64,000 nucleotides of DNA, from NCBI RefSeq assembly GCF_019249795.2, contig NZ_CP156891.1, positions 2,577,001 to 2,641,000 of the forward strand, given 5' to 3'. The translations under genes were made by a program, and so were the position numbers. This stretch comes from Segatella copri (lineage in GTDB: Bacteria; Bacteroidota; Bacteroidia; Bacteroidales; Bacteroidaceae). Positions 8,507 through 16,325 of this stretch are shown here, one piece after another. The notes under the pieces were generated by a model. The model saw only the letters and a list, made by a program, of their open reading frames with translations, made no database searches and was not told the origin of the DNA. Positions within the stretch are counted from its first letter, which is position 1, and every line of letters begins with the position of its first letter.

Positions 8507-9514
8507 ATGAAACTGAAGAATGACATTGTAAACCTGATAGTGAGGGTAGAGCATCATTTATGCCCTCAATATTGTGGTGTGGTAGATCGCCGACGCGTTA
8601 TCGCCTTTCTACTTCTGACGATAAGCGAGCTGATTATCATACCTTATCATATTATGCTCTTTCTGCTTGTGAAAGAACCTTATGGTTTAAGCCTCTGTGG
8701 CTTGCATACATTCGTGTTCTGCATCCTGCAGTTCCTGGTCTGGAAACGGAAGATAGCTTTCGTGAAAGGTATTTCTTCTCTTTACTTTCTGATGTTCGCC
8801 AAACTGGCTCTTGATAGCGTATTTTGCATCAATTTCGGTTTTGCTAATGATAATTTGAGCGTTATCTGCAACCTGTTTGTCGTCTTTATCCTGGCTATTA
8901 CAGCGTTGAGCCAAACCTTATATAAGACTTGTATCATCATCACGGTGGGTATGATACCGATGTTGCTGATATACCTGTTCAGCACTCCGCTTGTGCCAGC
9001 TCTGTTCAGTATGAAGACGATTTTTCTGGGTTTCATGATGCTGGTTTATGTGGCAGTATATAATATGAGTATTGTAACCAAGGGGTTGCGCCAGCCGAAA
9101 CGGATGGCTCGGGTTGAAAACAAGGCGTTGAATATGCTTGCCGATTTGAAGGATAATGAACCGGAAGCAGCAGAAAGCCTGATGAAGCGTCTGACTCCTG
9201 ATGTCCGGGAGAAGATTATACCCCATGCTTCTAAACATCTGTTTAATGAAGAATTGGATAGAGTGGCATGGGATCAGGTTTGTGATGGGCTTACGTTCAG
9301 CGAAAAGGAAATATGCAAGCTGATTCTTCAGGGGCATACTTTAAAGGAAATTTGTGCAGAACTCAATAAGAGTGAATCAAATATCACCAGCCAGCGTTGC
9401 CATATCCGCAAAAAGTTGAATATGGACCGTCGCGATGATTTGAGGAGAACCTTGGAAGTAAGGTTCTATGATGCGCAGAAACAAGTAAAAAAGTCAGAAG
9501 CCGAGAACTCCTGA
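8507..9514 (+). CDS. membrane-anchored LuxR-family transcription regulator
   Basis: A 335-residue protein with about five to six hydrophobic segments in residues 30-190 and a cytoplasmic LuxR-type helix-turn-helix at about 265-315 ('LTFSEKEICKLILQGHTLKEICAELNKSESNITSQ', then 'HIRKKLNM'). The layout is typical of Bacteroidota regulators that sense a membrane or periplasmic signal directly, with no receiver domain. The signal and targets are unknown. The stop codon lies within a hairpin shared with the convergent nnr gene. A long leader with a possible small ORF (8432-8488) precedes the start. Confidence 0.8.
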   Translation: MKLKNDIVNLIVRVEHHLCPQYCGVVDRRRVIAFLLLTISELIIIPYHIMLFLLVKEPYGLSLCGLHTFVFCILQFLVWKRKIAFVKGISSLYFLMFAKLALDSVFCINFGFANDNLSVICNLFVVFILAITALSQTLYKTCIIITVGMIPMLLIYLFSTPLVPALFSMKTIFLGFMMLVYVAVYNMSIVTKGLRQPKRMARVENKALNMLADLKDNEPEAAESLMKRLTPDVREKIIPHASKHLFNEELDRVAWDQVCDGLTFSEKEICKLILQGHTLKEICAELNKSESNITSQRCHIRKKLNMDRRDDLRRTLEVRFYDAQKQVKKSEAENS

Positions 9515-9519
9515 CTTTT
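9489..9519. terminator. bidirectional terminator between the regulator gene and nnr
   Basis: AAAAGTCAG (9489-9497) pairs with CTGACTTTT (9511-9519). It overlaps the stop of the LuxR-type gene and ends 25 bases from the nnr stop. Confidence 0.6.
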
Positions 9520-9544
9520 ATGGATATTCTTATTTTCTTGATAA

Positions 9545-11059
9545 TTATTCTTCCAATCTGAGAAATGCTTTCGGAAGATACTGGATAATGTCGCTGGCGA
9601 TGAGGCTCTCTTTGCCCAGATCTTTGGCAGCAAGATCGCCAGCCAGACCATGAAGATGCATACCCAGGCGACAGGCATCTTCCTGTTTGTATCCTCTAGC
9701 CAGAAGGCCGGTGATGATACCTGTCAGCACATCACCGCTGCCTGCTGTAGCCATACCGCTGTTGCCCGTACTGCAGAAGTCAATCTTTCCGTCAGGGTGG
9801 CAGAGTGCAGAATAATGTCCCTTTAATATAATGTATGCCTGGAGTCGTTCAGCCAGTTCGCTTGCCTTCATCAGTCTTTCGGTACAGCTGCTGCTCGCAT
9901 TGCCGGCAAGCCGGTCGAACTCCTTCGGATGAGGTGTCATGATGATATTCTTTGGCAACTGCTGCATCCACGCCCTGTGGCTGGAAAGAATATTGAGCGC
10001 ATCGGCATCAATGACGAGCGGACAGGTAGCACGGCGCAGTTGGGCGATGAGGGCGATGGCTGTTGTCTCGTTCTGTCCCAATCCGGGACCTACGCCCAGC
10101 GCATCGAACATCTCTGTATCTACCGGTTCGCTGAATATGGTTTCTTCTGCATCCATCTGCAGTACCGCTTCAGGTACCGAAATCTGCATGATTTCATAAT
10201 TCCGCTTTGGGGTATGGGCTGTTACCTTGCCCGCACCGGTTCTCAGACAAGCCTTGGTGGCTAATACCGAAGCGCCGCTCATGCCGTAACTTCCCGCTAT
10301 GAGCAGCGCATTACCCATGCTGCCTTTATGAGCAAAGTCGCTGCGCGATTTCAGGAGCGGACGGATGTCGTTCTCTTCGAGTATGCGGCACTGGCACTCC
10401 GTATTCTGGATGAATTCCTGGGAAAGTCGGATGTCGAGAACGCGCAGTCTGCCCAGGTACTGCTGGTTATCCGCCATCAGCATCGACAGTTTCTTCTGCT
10501 GCAGGGTAAGGGTCAGACTGGCACGGATGATGTTGGCATGGATATTATAGGAATTGTCCTCGGTCATCAGTCCCGAAGGGATATCGATGCTTACTACCTT
10601 GGCAGGACTCTGGTTGATATATTTCACCATCGCGGCGAATCCGCCAGCCAATGGTTTGTTGAGTCCGCTACCAAAGAGTCCGTCTACCACCAGCGTTTCT
10701 GCATTGAGCTTAGGAGGGTCCAGGTTAGTGATAATCTCAGTAAATTTCACTCTCTTTGCATCCAGCAGACGCTTCTTGTTGGCAAGACAGTCTGCCGACA
10801 GTTTGTTCTGTACATTAAAGAGGTATACACTTACATCATATCCATCCTCGCTGAGCATTCTCGCCACAGCAAGCGCATCGCCGCCGTTATTTCCCGGACC
10901 GGCGAAGACAACTACTGGTGTGCGGTTAGACCATTCCTCTTCTATGGCGCGTGTCAGCGCTTTGGCTGCACGTTCCATCAGGTTGAGCGAACTGATAGGT
11001 TCGTGCTCAATGGTGTATTTATCCAACTCATGAATCTGAGCGCTTGTGAAAATCTTCAT
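9545..11059 (-). CDS. nnr: bifunctional NAD(P)H-hydrate repair enzyme (epimerase + dehydratase)
   Basis: A 504-residue cytosolic enzyme. The N-terminal YjeF_N domain (about 1-210; 'VVFAGPGNNGGDALAVARML', 'VVDGLFGSGLNKPL', 'SIDIPSGL') epimerises damaged S/R-NAD(P)HX. The C-terminal ribokinase-like domain (about 230-500; 'KGSMGNALLIAGSYGMSGA', 'GPGLGQN', 'TPHPKEFDRL', 'GSGDVLTGIITGLLARG') dehydrates S-NAD(P)HX using ADP. The fused layout is the normal one. The frame runs 88 codons further upstream, but those residues are not family-like, and the -7 box TACTTTTG at 11141-11148 lies inside them. The start at 11059 ('MKIFTSAQIHELD') is therefore used. It is divergent from hpt. Confidence 0.93.
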   Translation of the reverse strand: MKIFTSAQIHELDKYTIEHEPISSLNLMERAAKALTRAIEEEWSNRTPVVVFAGPGNNGGDALAVARMLSEDGYDVSVYLFNVQNKLSADCLANKKRLLDAKRVKFTEIITNLDPPKLNAETLVVDGLFGSGLNKPLAGGFAAMVKYINQSPAKVVSIDIPSGLMTEDNSYNIHANIIRASLTLTLQQKKLSMLMADNQQYLGRLRVLDIRLSQEFIQNTECQCRILEENDIRPLLKSRSDFAHKGSMGNALLIAGSYGMSGASVLATKACLRTGAGKVTAHTPKRNYEIMQISVPEAVLQMDAEETIFSEPVDTEMFDALGVGPGLGQNETTAIALIAQLRRATCPLVIDADALNILSSHRAWMQQLPKNIIMTPHPKEFDRLAGNASSSCTERLMKASELAERLQAYIILKGHYSALCHPDGKIDFCSTGNSGMATAGSGDVLTGIITGLLARGYKQEDACRLGMHLHGLAGDLAAKDLGKESLIASDIIQYLPKAFLRLEE

Positions 11060-11140
11060 ATTATCTGATAATCTTAGTATTATCTGCGCGAACTGTCGTG
11101 ATAATTTGTCAACCCATGCAGATAAACGGTTATTTTCATG

Positions 11141-11148
11141 CAAAAGTA
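11141..11148 (-). promoter_or_regulatory. promoter -7 box of nnr
   Basis: TACTTTTG on the minus strand, about 80 bases upstream of the nnr start. Confidence 0.5.
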
Positions 11149-11191
11149 CAAAAAATAGTTGATGAAAGCACGAAGTTTCATGTTTTTTTCG

Positions 11192-11199
11192 TAATTTTG
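11192..11199 (+). promoter_or_regulatory. promoter -7 box of the hpt operon
   Basis: TAATTTTG, 26 bases before the hpt ATG at 11226. Confidence 0.6.
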
Positions 11200-11225
11200 C
11201 AGAAAATATTATTATAGAACAGACT

Positions 11226-11765
11226 ATGAGCATAGTAAAGATTAAGGATAAGAGCTTCAAAACATCGATTCCTGAGGCTGAGATTCTGAAGAAAGTACAG
11301 GTCGTAGCAGACCGTCTGAACAAGGACTATGAAGGCAAGACCCCCGTGTTCTTGGCAGTATTGAACGGCGCATTTATCTTTGCAGCCGACTTGATGCGAA
11401 TGATTACCGTGCCAAGCGAGATTTCATTCGTGAAGTATGCTTCTTACGAGGGTACCTCCTCTACGGGCAGCATGAAGACCCTGATGGGTTTGAACCAGGA
11501 TTTGGCAGGCCGCCACGTGGTTATCGTAGAGGACATCGTAGATTCCGGTTTCACCATGGCTCACATGATTGAAGACCTGAAGAAGATGAACCCAGCCAGC
11601 ATCGAAATTTGTTCCCTCCTCGTGAAACCAGGCAACTTGAAGGTTGATCTTGATATCAACTATGCTGTTATGGAAATCCCTAACGATTTCATCGTGGGAT
11701 ATGGATTGGATTATGACCAAGAAGGCAGAAACCTCCGCGACATCTACACCATTGTAGAAAAATAG
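11226..11765 (+). CDS. hpt: hypoxanthine phosphoribosyltransferase
   Basis: A 179-residue cytosolic salvage enzyme that converts hypoxanthine (and often guanine) plus PRPP to IMP/GMP. The PRPP-binding signature 'VVIVEDIVDSGFTM' is at about residues 98-111. 'VFLAVLNGAFIFAADLMR' forms the N-terminal strand, and 'VGYGLDYDQEGRNLRDIY' the C-terminal loop. Length is normal. It is followed 11 bases later by a 34-codon membrane peptide and then by adk, a purine-nucleotide group. Its promoter is at 11192-11199. Confidence 0.94.
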   Translation: MSIVKIKDKSFKTSIPEAEILKKVQVVADRLNKDYEGKTPVFLAVLNGAFIFAADLMRMITVPSEISFVKYASYEGTSSTGSMKTLMGLNQDLAGRHVVIVEDIVDSGFTMAHMIEDLKKMNPASIEICSLLVKPGNLKVDLDINYAVMEIPNDFIVGYGLDYDQEGRNLRDIYTIVEK

Positions 11766-11776
11766 GAGGACATAAA

Positions 11777-11881
11777 ATGGATGCATTATTTTTCTTAGGC
11801 GTTGTAACAGTTCTCTTTGGAATTGTTTTTGCAGTTCTTTTGTCTCCAAAGGGGCAGAAGTGGGTTAATAAATATAGTTAA
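11777..11881 (+). CDS. 34-residue single-span membrane peptide
   Basis: A small ORF (ATG 11777, TAA 11879-11881) preceded by a near-perfect Shine-Dalgarno AGGAGG at 11764-11769, which is unusual in Bacteroidota, where such sites are weak. Residues 4-22 form one hydrophobic helix (FFLGVVTVLFGIVFAVLL). The tail 'SPKGQKWVNKYS' is basic, so the N-terminus would face out and the C-terminus stay in the cytosol. It sits 11 bases after hpt and 45 bases before adk, so it is probably co-transcribed. Size, hydrophobicity and ribosome site argue for a real small protein. Its role is unknown; it does not match a toxin that I recognise. Confidence 0.6.
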   Translation: MDALFFLGVVTVLFGIVFAVLLSPKGQKWVNKYS

Positions 11882-11926
11882 GTTTCTGACACAACATAAA
11901 TATTTTATATATATATTAAGGTAAAA

Positions 11927-12499
11927 ATGAAAAATATCGTAATTTTCGGCGCTCCAGGTGCAGGTAAAGGCACACAGAGCGACAAGATGATCGAGAAGTA
12001 TGGTCTCGGTCACATTTCTACAGGTGATGTACTTCGTAACGAAATCAAGAACGGTACAGAACTTGGTAAGACAGCTAAGGGTTATATCGACAATGGTCAG
12101 TTGATTCCAGACGAGTTGATGATTGACATCCTCGCAAGTGTATACGATAGCTTCGGTAAGGATCACGCTGGTGTAATCTTCGACGGTTTCCCACGTACCA
12201 CTCCACAGGCTGAGGCTCTGAAGAAGATGCTTTCTGAGCGTGGTCATAAGATTGCTGCGATGATTGAGTTGGCTGTTCCTGAGGATGAGCTGATGGCTCG
12301 CCTGATTAACCGCGGTAAGGAAAGCGGCCGTTCTGATGATAACGAGGAGACTATCAAGAAGCGTCTCAATGTTTATCATACACAGACTGCTCCGCTCATC
12401 GACTGGTATGAGAAGGAAGGCATTCATCACCACATCGAGGGTCTCGGTACTGTAGATGAGATCTTCGCTCGTGTTTGCAATGTAATCGACAACTTGTAA
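11927..12499 (+). CDS. adk: adenylate kinase
   Basis: A 190-residue cytosolic enzyme interconverting ATP + AMP and 2 ADP. The P-loop 'GAPGAGKGTQ' is at residues 8-17, the AMP site 'STGDVLR' follows, then 'DGFPRT' and the short-lid segment 'RLINRGKESGRSDDNEETIKKRLNVY'. The short-lid form without zinc fingers is usual in Bacteroidota. It has a strongly biased codon set like fba. An intrinsic terminator follows at 12511-12545. Confidence 0.96.
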   Translation: MKNIVIFGAPGAGKGTQSDKMIEKYGLGHISTGDVLRNEIKNGTELGKTAKGYIDNGQLIPDELMIDILASVYDSFGKDHAGVIFDGFPRTTPQAEALKKMLSERGHKIAAMIELAVPEDELMARLINRGKESGRSDDNEETIKKRLNVYHTQTAPLIDWYEKEGIHHHIEGLGTVDEIFARVCNVIDNL

Positions 12500-12510
12500 T
12501 CAAGATAAAG

Positions 12511-12545
12511 AATCTTCCCCGCTCTATGGTGGGGAAGATTTATTC
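12511..12545 (+). terminator. intrinsic terminator after adk
   Basis: A perfect 10-bp stem (12511-12520 with 12531-12540), then a T/A-rich tail. It separates adk from obg, so readthrough would be needed for full co-transcription. Confidence 0.7.
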
Positions 12546-12572
12546 ATTAAATAAATAAAAAGAAAAGAATAA

Positions 12573-13733
12573 ATGGCTGAATCCAATTTCGTAGACTACG
12601 TAAAGATACAATGCCGCTCTGGTAAGGGTGGCAAGGGCTCCATGCACCTGCGCCACGTAAAGTACCAGCCTAACGGCGGTCCTGACGGTGGCGACGGCGG
12701 ACGTGGAGGAAGCATCTATCTCCGCGGCAACCATAACTACTGGACGTTGCTGCACCTCAAGTATCAGCGCCACTTCTTTGCCGAGCATGGTGGAAATGGT
12801 GGCCGTGATAAGTGTCATGGAACCGATGGCAAGGATATTTATATCGATGTGCCTTGTGGTACCGTGGTATATAATGCCGAAACAGGCAAGTTTGTATGCG
12901 ATGTGGCTTATGACGGGCAGGAAGTTCTGCTCCTCAAGGGCGGTCGTGGCGGATTGGGCAACTTCCAGTTCCGTACCTCTACCAACCAGGCTCCTCGCTA
13001 TGCACAGCCGGGCGAACCTATGCAGGAGATGACCATCATCATGGAGCTCAAGCTCCTTGCCGATGTAGGTCTGGTAGGTTTCCCTAATGCCGGTAAGTCA
13101 ACTTTGCTGAGTGCCGTATCAAGTGCCCGTCCTAAGATTGCAAACTATCCGTTTACTACGCTCGAACCATCGCTGGGTATCGTAGATTATCGCGATCACC
13201 AGAGTTTTGTCATGGCTGATATTCCTGGCATCATCGAGGGCGCGAGCGAAGGAAAAGGTTTGGGCTTGCGATTCCTCCGCCATATTGAGCGCAACTCTCT
13301 GCTGCTCTTCATGGTTCCGGGCGATACTGACGACATCAAGAAAGAATATGAAGTATTGCTGGGTGAACTGAAGAACTTCAATCCAGAGATGCTCGACAAG
13401 CATCGCGTGCTGGCTATCACCAAGTGCGATCTGCTCGACGAAGAACTGATTGAAATGCTCAAGGAAACTTTGCCTACCGATCTTCCGGTGGTCTTCATCT
13501 CCTCTGTTACCGGACAGGGTATTCAGGAACTGAAGGACGTGCTCTGGAAGGAACTCAATTCTGAGAGCAACAAGCTTCAGGAGATTACTGCCGAAGATAC
13601 GCTTGTTCACCGTGACAAGGATATGTCTCGCTTCCAGCAGGAACTGGCTGCAGAGGGCGAGGATGTAGTAGAATATATTGATGAGGATGAAATCGAGGAT
13701 GTTGACGACCTCGATGATTTCGAATACGAGTAA
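12573..13733 (+). CDS. obg: Obg GTPase
   Basis: A 386-residue GTPase that binds the large ribosomal subunit and links ribosome assembly with (p)ppGpp signalling. The Gly-rich Obg domain covers about residues 1-160 ('[11 protein letters not shown]', '[11 protein letters not shown]'). The G domain has G1 '[11 protein letters not shown]', G3 '[10 protein letters not shown]' and G4 'TKCD'. The C-terminus is a very acidic tail (Asp/Glu-rich from about 345) in place of an OCT domain, as in other Bacteroidota. It lies 5 bases upstream of pgeF, so the two are probably co-transcribed. Confidence 0.95.
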   Translation: MAESNFVDYVKIQCRSGKGGKGSMHLRHVKYQPNGGPDGGDGGRGGSIYLRGNHNYWTLLHLKYQRHFFAEHGGNGGRDKCHGTDGKDIYIDVPCGTVVYNAETGKFVCDVAYDGQEVLLLKGGRGGLGNFQFRTSTNQAPRYAQPGEPMQEMTIIMELKLLADVGLVGFPNAGKSTLLSAVSSARPKIANYPFTTLEPSLGIVDYRDHQSFVMADIPGIIEGASEGKGLGLRFLRHIERNSLLLFMVPGDTDDIKKEYEVLLGELKNFNPEMLDKHRVLAITKCDLLDEELIEMLKETLPTDLPVVFISSVTGQGIQELKDVLWKELNSESNKLQEITAEDTLVHRDKDMSRFQQELAAEGEDVVEYIDEDEIEDVDDLDDFEYE

Positions 13734-13738
13734 ATGTT

Positions 13739-14578
13739 ATGATCAAAGAATATCAGGTAGCCGCTGGTGTCATGGCTTTCTCTACTACCCGCAAGGGAGG
13801 AGTAAGCCAGGGCAACTATGGCGAATTTAATATCAACGAATATTGCGGCGATTTTGCCGAGCATGTTGCCGAGAACCGCAAGCGTCTTGCCACAGAGTTG
13901 GGTATTGATACAGCCCATATCATCATGCCCCATCAGGTGCATGGAGTAGAGGTGCGCAATATTGCCGGCGAGTTTCTCACCATGCCTGAGAATATCCGCA
14001 AGATGGTGCTCGAAGGTGTAGATGCCGTGATGACTGACCAGAAAGGTGTATGTATCGGTGTTTCTACTGCCGATTGCATCCCTGTGCTTCTTTATGATGA
14101 GGAGCATCATGCTGTGGCTGCCATCCATGCCGGCTGGCGTGGTACGCTGGCTCGCATCGTGCATAAAACCATTCAAGAGATGGCGTTTACCTATCATACC
14201 GACCCGAAGAAGTTGAAGGCGGTGATAGGTCCGGGCATTTCGTTCGACCATTTCGAGGTGGGCGATGAGGTTTACGAGGCGTTCGAGCAGGCAGCTTTCC
14301 CTATGGAAGAGATTGCCGAACAGCGTCCTAATGCCGCCTTCTCGGTTGATCCTGCTGAGCGTGAGCGTCTGGCTGCTGAGGGGAATATCGTGCAGCCGCT
14401 GAAATGGCATCTCAATCTTCCGCTCTGCAACAGACAGATTCTTCTGCATTGTGGAGTGGCCGAAGAGAATATCCAGGATTGTGGCATCTGTACCTTTGCC
14501 CATAGCGATGAGTACTTCTCTGCCAGAAAGCTGGGTATCGAGAGCGGCAGAATCTATACTGGCATCTTGTTGAAGTAA
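13739..14578 (+). CDS. pgeF: PgeF/YfiH family purine nucleoside phosphorylase (multicopper-oxidase-like fold)
   Basis: A 279-residue member of the YfiH/PgeF (Pfam Cu-oxidase_4) family. Key motifs are 'MPHQVHGVEV', 'STADCIPVLLYDEEHHAVAAIHAGWRGTL', 'VIGPGISFDHFEVGDEV' and 'CTFAHSDEYFSARK', with the conserved His/Cys metal ligands. Members cleave adenosine and inosine with phosphate and deaminate adenosine. In E. coli the protein also corrects UDP-MurNAc-L-Ser misincorporation. The ATG is 5 bases after the obg stop. The operon ends at the hairpin at 14618-14670. Confidence 0.88.
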   Translation: MIKEYQVAAGVMAFSTTRKGGVSQGNYGEFNINEYCGDFAEHVAENRKRLATELGIDTAHIIMPHQVHGVEVRNIAGEFLTMPENIRKMVLEGVDAVMTDQKGVCIGVSTADCIPVLLYDEEHHAVAAIHAGWRGTLARIVHKTIQEMAFTYHTDPKKLKAVIGPGISFDHFEVGDEVYEAFEQAAFPMEEIAEQRPNAAFSVDPAERERLAAEGNIVQPLKWHLNLPLCNRQILLHCGVAEENIQDCGICTFAHSDEYFSARKLGIESGRIYTGILLK

Positions 14579-14617
14579 AAGCCTGGTAGCAGGTAAGTAT
14601 CAGATAGTTTTCAAGAT

Positions 14618-14670
14618 AACATCCATTTTTCCTTTTCTGTAAGAACGGAGAGGGAGAAATGGATGTTTTT
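14618..14670 (+). terminator. intrinsic terminator of obg-pgeF
   Basis: A 15-bp stem with one mismatch (14618-14632 with 14653-14667), a 20-base loop and a T-run after it. Confidence 0.7.
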
Positions 14671-14720
14671 CAGTTTATAGTTTATAGAATATTTTGAAAA
14701 TCGGAAAGAAAAAGTAAATA

Positions 14721-15923
14721 ATGAAAAGAATGAAAAAAGGATTGCGGCTATTGGCTGTGGCAGGACTCATGGTGTTCTCGCTGAGCAGTTTTATGCCCGC
14801 TAAAAATGTATTCACGGCAGCCGAACAGCAGCAGGTGAGTATTGCAACACCCGGTCTCTTTGCCCAGAGTCAGGCATTTAATGTAGACTTTGAGATATTC
14901 CGTGCTAAGGAATATTCCTTCCCGCTTCCTGTGGGCAAAGCAACCCTTCTGAACAATCATGTGTTGCGTATTTCTACCTCTAAAGGCGATGCTGTCAAGG
15001 CGATGCTCGAAGGTTATGTGCGACTTTCCAGAAAGTCGGAATCAATGGGTAATGTCATCGTGGTGCGCCACGATTGCGGTCTGGAAACCGTTTATGCCAA
15101 CAATGCCGAGAACCTGGTTAAGGTTGGACAGCATGTGGATGCCGGACAGACGATTGCCATTGTAGGCTCTAAGGAGGGGGAAACTTATTGCGACTTCTCT
15201 ATCATGGTGAATGGCGGTAGGTTGAATCCGGAAACTTTCGTAGAGTTGAAATCGCATAAGTTGCGCCGCCAGACCGTGCAGTTCCGCAAGCATGGTGCCC
15301 GTGTCATTGCTTCGGTTATCGGTGGCAAGGATTCTTCTGTAGGAAGAAATGCTGAGGCTGACAAGGAGGCATCTGGCAAGAAAAAGGGTGGAATAGGAGA
15401 TGGAATGACGCTCGATCCTGATGAGGTTAATGATCCGTTTACCATTACCAATACTTTCGAGCTTGATTTGGAGAAGATAGAAAAGACAGCCTGGGCTTAT
15501 CCTTTGCCGGGTGCCAAGGTAATCAGTCCTTATGGTGGCAAGCGCCGTCATTCGGGGGTTGACCTCAAGACGTGCCCGAATGATGAGATTGTGGCAGCCT
15601 TTGACGGTACGGTTGTTGCATCAGGACCCTTCTATGGCTACGGAAACTGCATCCGTATCAAGCATGCTTATGGTTTCGAGACGCTCTACAGTCATCAGAG
15701 TAGGAACAAGGTGAAGAAGGGCGATAAGGTAAAGGCTGGTCAGGTAATCGGTTTGACGGGCCGTACCGGTAGGGCTACAACAGAGCACCTCCATTTCGAG
15801 GTTAGCTTTGGCGGTAGACGACTGGATCCAGCTATCATTTATGACCACGGAAAGCATCAATTGAAGCCTGTAACCCTTCATCTAACGAAGGGCAGGGGCG
15901 TAAAGAGTGTAAAGAACCAGTAA
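14721..15923 (+). CDS. M23-family peptidoglycan endopeptidase, secreted
   Basis: A 400-residue exported protein (signal peptide about 1-27). The N-terminal half (about 60-165) is a degenerate lysostaphin/M23-like or lipoyl-like fold: 'MGNVIVVRHDCGLETVYANN', no zinc ligands. The C-terminal half (about 270-380) is a complete M23 domain. It holds 'RHSGVDL' (zinc ligands His and Asp) and 'TEHLHFEV' (catalytic His and zinc His), plus 'GYGNCIRIKHAYGFETLYSH'. The family cleaves peptide cross-links in the periplasm; pairing with a degenerate copy suggests regulated or scaffolded activity, as in EnvC/NlpD-like proteins. It is a single gene with a terminator at 15937-15975. Confidence 0.88.
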   Translation: MKRMKKGLRLLAVAGLMVFSLSSFMPAKNVFTAAEQQQVSIATPGLFAQSQAFNVDFEIFRAKEYSFPLPVGKATLLNNHVLRISTSKGDAVKAMLEGYVRLSRKSESMGNVIVVRHDCGLETVYANNAENLVKVGQHVDAGQTIAIVGSKEGETYCDFSIMVNGGRLNPETFVELKSHKLRRQTVQFRKHGARVIASVIGGKDSSVGRNAEADKEASGKKKGGIGDGMTLDPDEVNDPFTITNTFELDLEKIEKTAWAYPLPGAKVISPYGGKRRHSGVDLKTCPNDEIVAAFDGTVVASGPFYGYGNCIRIKHAYGFETLYSHQSRNKVKKGDKVKAGQVIGLTGRTGRATTEHLHFEVSFGGRRLDPAIIYDHGKHQLKPVTLHLTKGRGVKSVKNQ

Positions 15924-15936
15924 CTGTTTAAGAAGA

Positions 15937-15975
15937 ACAGCCCACTGGCAATACGCTTGCTAGTGGGCTGTCTTA
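15937..15975 (+). terminator. intrinsic terminator after the M23 peptidase gene
   Basis: A 15-bp stem with one G-U pair (15937-15951 with 15957-15971) and a 5-base loop, followed by a T-rich run. Confidence 0.75.
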
Positions 15976-16041
15976 CTTATACCAGTATGCTGTCTTTCGC
16001 TTGCCAGTACTCTATTCATGTTTTCCATTATCTGAAAATAG

Positions 16042-16079
16042 TTCGCCCGTGCGCTGTTATTATACAGCACACGGGCGAA
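16042..16079 (-). terminator. terminator of the AICAR transformylase - small basic protein operon
   Basis: A 16-bp stem with one mismatch (16042-16057 with 16064-16079), just downstream of the small gene on the minus strand. Confidence 0.7.
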
Positions 16080-16103
16080 ACATTTATTTATGATAGAGAA
16101 GTA

Positions 16104-16304
16104 TTATTTCTTCTTCTGGGATTTACGATTGGCTCTCTGCTGGCGATACTTTGCCTTCTGACGGGCAGAGCCACTACCGTGAGCACCCGTTATGTACTTT
16201 TTCTTCTTAGCTTTGGTCTTCACCTTGTCGTCGTCATCCTTCTTAGGACCACCGCCGCCCTTGAAGACCATACCGCCCATGATAATATCGTCAATGTCAC
16301 TCAT
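16104..16304 (-). CDS. small basic protein of unknown function (66 residues)
   Basis: Residues 1-15 are acidic and hydrophobic (MSDIDDIIMGGM...). A GGGG linker, a run of four Asp and then a Lys/Arg-rich tail (about 28-66, ending KSQKKK) follow. There is no signal peptide or membrane span. The charge pattern resembles nucleic-acid-associated small proteins, but I recognise no family. It lies 21 bases after the AICAR transformylase gene and before a strong terminator, so co-transcription is likely. Both a proper stop and operon placement support it as real. Confidence 0.55.
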   Translation of the reverse strand: MSDIDDIIMGGMVFKGGGGPKKDDDDKVKTKAKKKKYITGAHGSGSARQKAKYRQQRANRKSQKKK

Positions 16305-16325
16305 ATACCTTAATTATATAATAAA

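Noticed and set aside
11060..11323. N-terminal extension of nnr by 88 codons
   Set aside because: It runs over the nnr promoter and into hpt on the other strand; the residues do not look like the YjeF_N domain.
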